From: DATEOR01 sp963766725
GTDB taxonomy: Bacteria; Actinomycetota; Thermoleophilia; Gaiellales; Gaiellaceae
Length of the DNA: 64,000 bases
Direction of reading: 5' to 3'
Assembly: GCA_963766725.1 (NCBI GenBank)
Contig: CAVYBK010000004.1
Coordinates: forward strand, 1 to 64,000
How positions within the stretch are numbered: position 1 is the stretch's first letter; each line of letters starts with the position of its first letter. Positions 63,791-64,000 of this stretch are shown one piece after another. The position numbers were made by a program, and so were the translations under genes. The notes under the pieces were generated by a model that saw only the letters and a program-made list of their open reading frames with translations, did not search any database and had not been told where the DNA came from.

Positions 63791-64000
63791 CTAGACGCCG
63801 ATCGGGTGCCAAACGGTCTTGAGCTCGAGAAAGGCCGCGACGTGCCACGGCGACTGCCCGTCCCCGTTCGAGACGACGCGCTTGACGTTGTCGGCGGCGA
63901 GCCGCTCCAGCTCCTCGCGCTCGTCGCCCGCGCCGGAGAGGTCGACCGCATTCACGTCCATGTGCGCGGCGAGCACCGAACAGAGCTCGTCCTTCCTGCC
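63791..64000 (-). CDS. Aldehyde dehydrogenase family protein, C-terminal end only
   Basis: The last roughly 70 codons are in the window; the start lies outside. The end ELKTVWHPIGV after SPWHVAAFLE is the usual C-terminus of NAD-dependent aldehyde dehydrogenases that accompany deoC in actinobacteria. Catalytic residues are outside the window. It is the upstream neighbour of the DeoC-like gene on the same strand. Confidence 0.75.
   Translation of the reverse strand, partial: GRKDELCSVLAAHMDVNAVDLSGAGDEREELERLAADNVKRVVSNGDGQSPWHVAAFLELKTVWHPIGV

Overview
The window looks like a chromosomal stretch of a high-GC Gram-positive bacterium, most likely a deep-branching actinobacterium of the Thermoleophilia/Gaiellales kind. 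That is an inference from very strong G/C third-position bias, frequent GTG starts, short gaps with many 1-30 bp gene overlaps, a membrane pyrophosphatase together with a PPi-type phosphofructokinase, Rex, an Eis-type acetyltransferase, DUF1844 and DUF2520 genes, and probable leaderless promoters. No phage, insertion sequence, CRISPR array, rRNA or origin was seen. No gene-free stretch exceeds 300 bases; the largest are a riboswitch leader (11879-12073), the region upstream of livK (58424-58608) and a structured convergent region (21368-21533).

Layout. 1-2.4 kb: a two-component system (kinase cut by the window edge) divergent from a PepSY protein, with direct repeats between them. 2.4-8.7 kb: aldo/keto reductase, VOC protein, M23 peptidase, Eis-like acetyltransferase, PcrA/UvrD helicase and CinA-like protein. 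8.7-12.1 kb: a cobalamin-riboswitch operon encoding a DUF4430 lipoprotein and a complete ECF transporter (T, fused A-A, S). 12.1-13.7 kb: a free-standing MshEN domain, VanZ, HAD and a small coiled-coil gene. 13.7-19.3 kb: a tightly packed minus-strand run of glycosyltransferase, GCS2-type ligase, DUF1844, MTA phosphorylase and H+-pyrophosphatase. 19.3-21.4 kb: ECF sigma/anti-sigma and a lytic transglycosylase. 21.5-30.9 kb: rex, glutaredoxin-like, gdhA, subtilase, tsaD-rimI-tsaB-tsaE, uracil-DNA glycosylase, FmdB and msrB. 31-33.4 kb: DUF2520-panC-panB. 33.4-48.7 kb: uvrA with a LexA box, uvrB, rpsA, coaE, a second transglycosylase, several membrane proteins and lipoproteins, a badly frame-broken propeller gene and a SCO1 homologue. 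48.8-58.4 kb: 5'-nucleotidase, polA and a livKHMGF branched-chain amino acid transporter. 58.6-64 kb: tRNA-Leu(CAA), PPi-type pfkA, a Tat-exported protein with a lipoprotein, and a TrpC-like/DeoC-like/aldehyde dehydrogenase run.

A dominant feature is that at least 22 reading-frame breaks occur in about a dozen otherwise well-conserved genes, and every one is repaired by removing exactly one base. Eight lie in one gene at 46983-48010. I read these mainly as insertion-type sequence errors, so affected genes are annotated as whole genes with the break positions given.

The most interesting biology is the B12-riboswitch/DUF4430/ECF uptake operon, the DeoC homologue whose Schiff-base lysine is glutamine beside a TrpC-like protein that has lost most catalytic residues, the pairing of PPi-dependent glycolysis with a proton-pumping pyrophosphatase, and several compact promoter arrangements (a LexA box over the uvrA promoter, a palindromic bidirectional -10 element, divergent start codons 2 bp apart).
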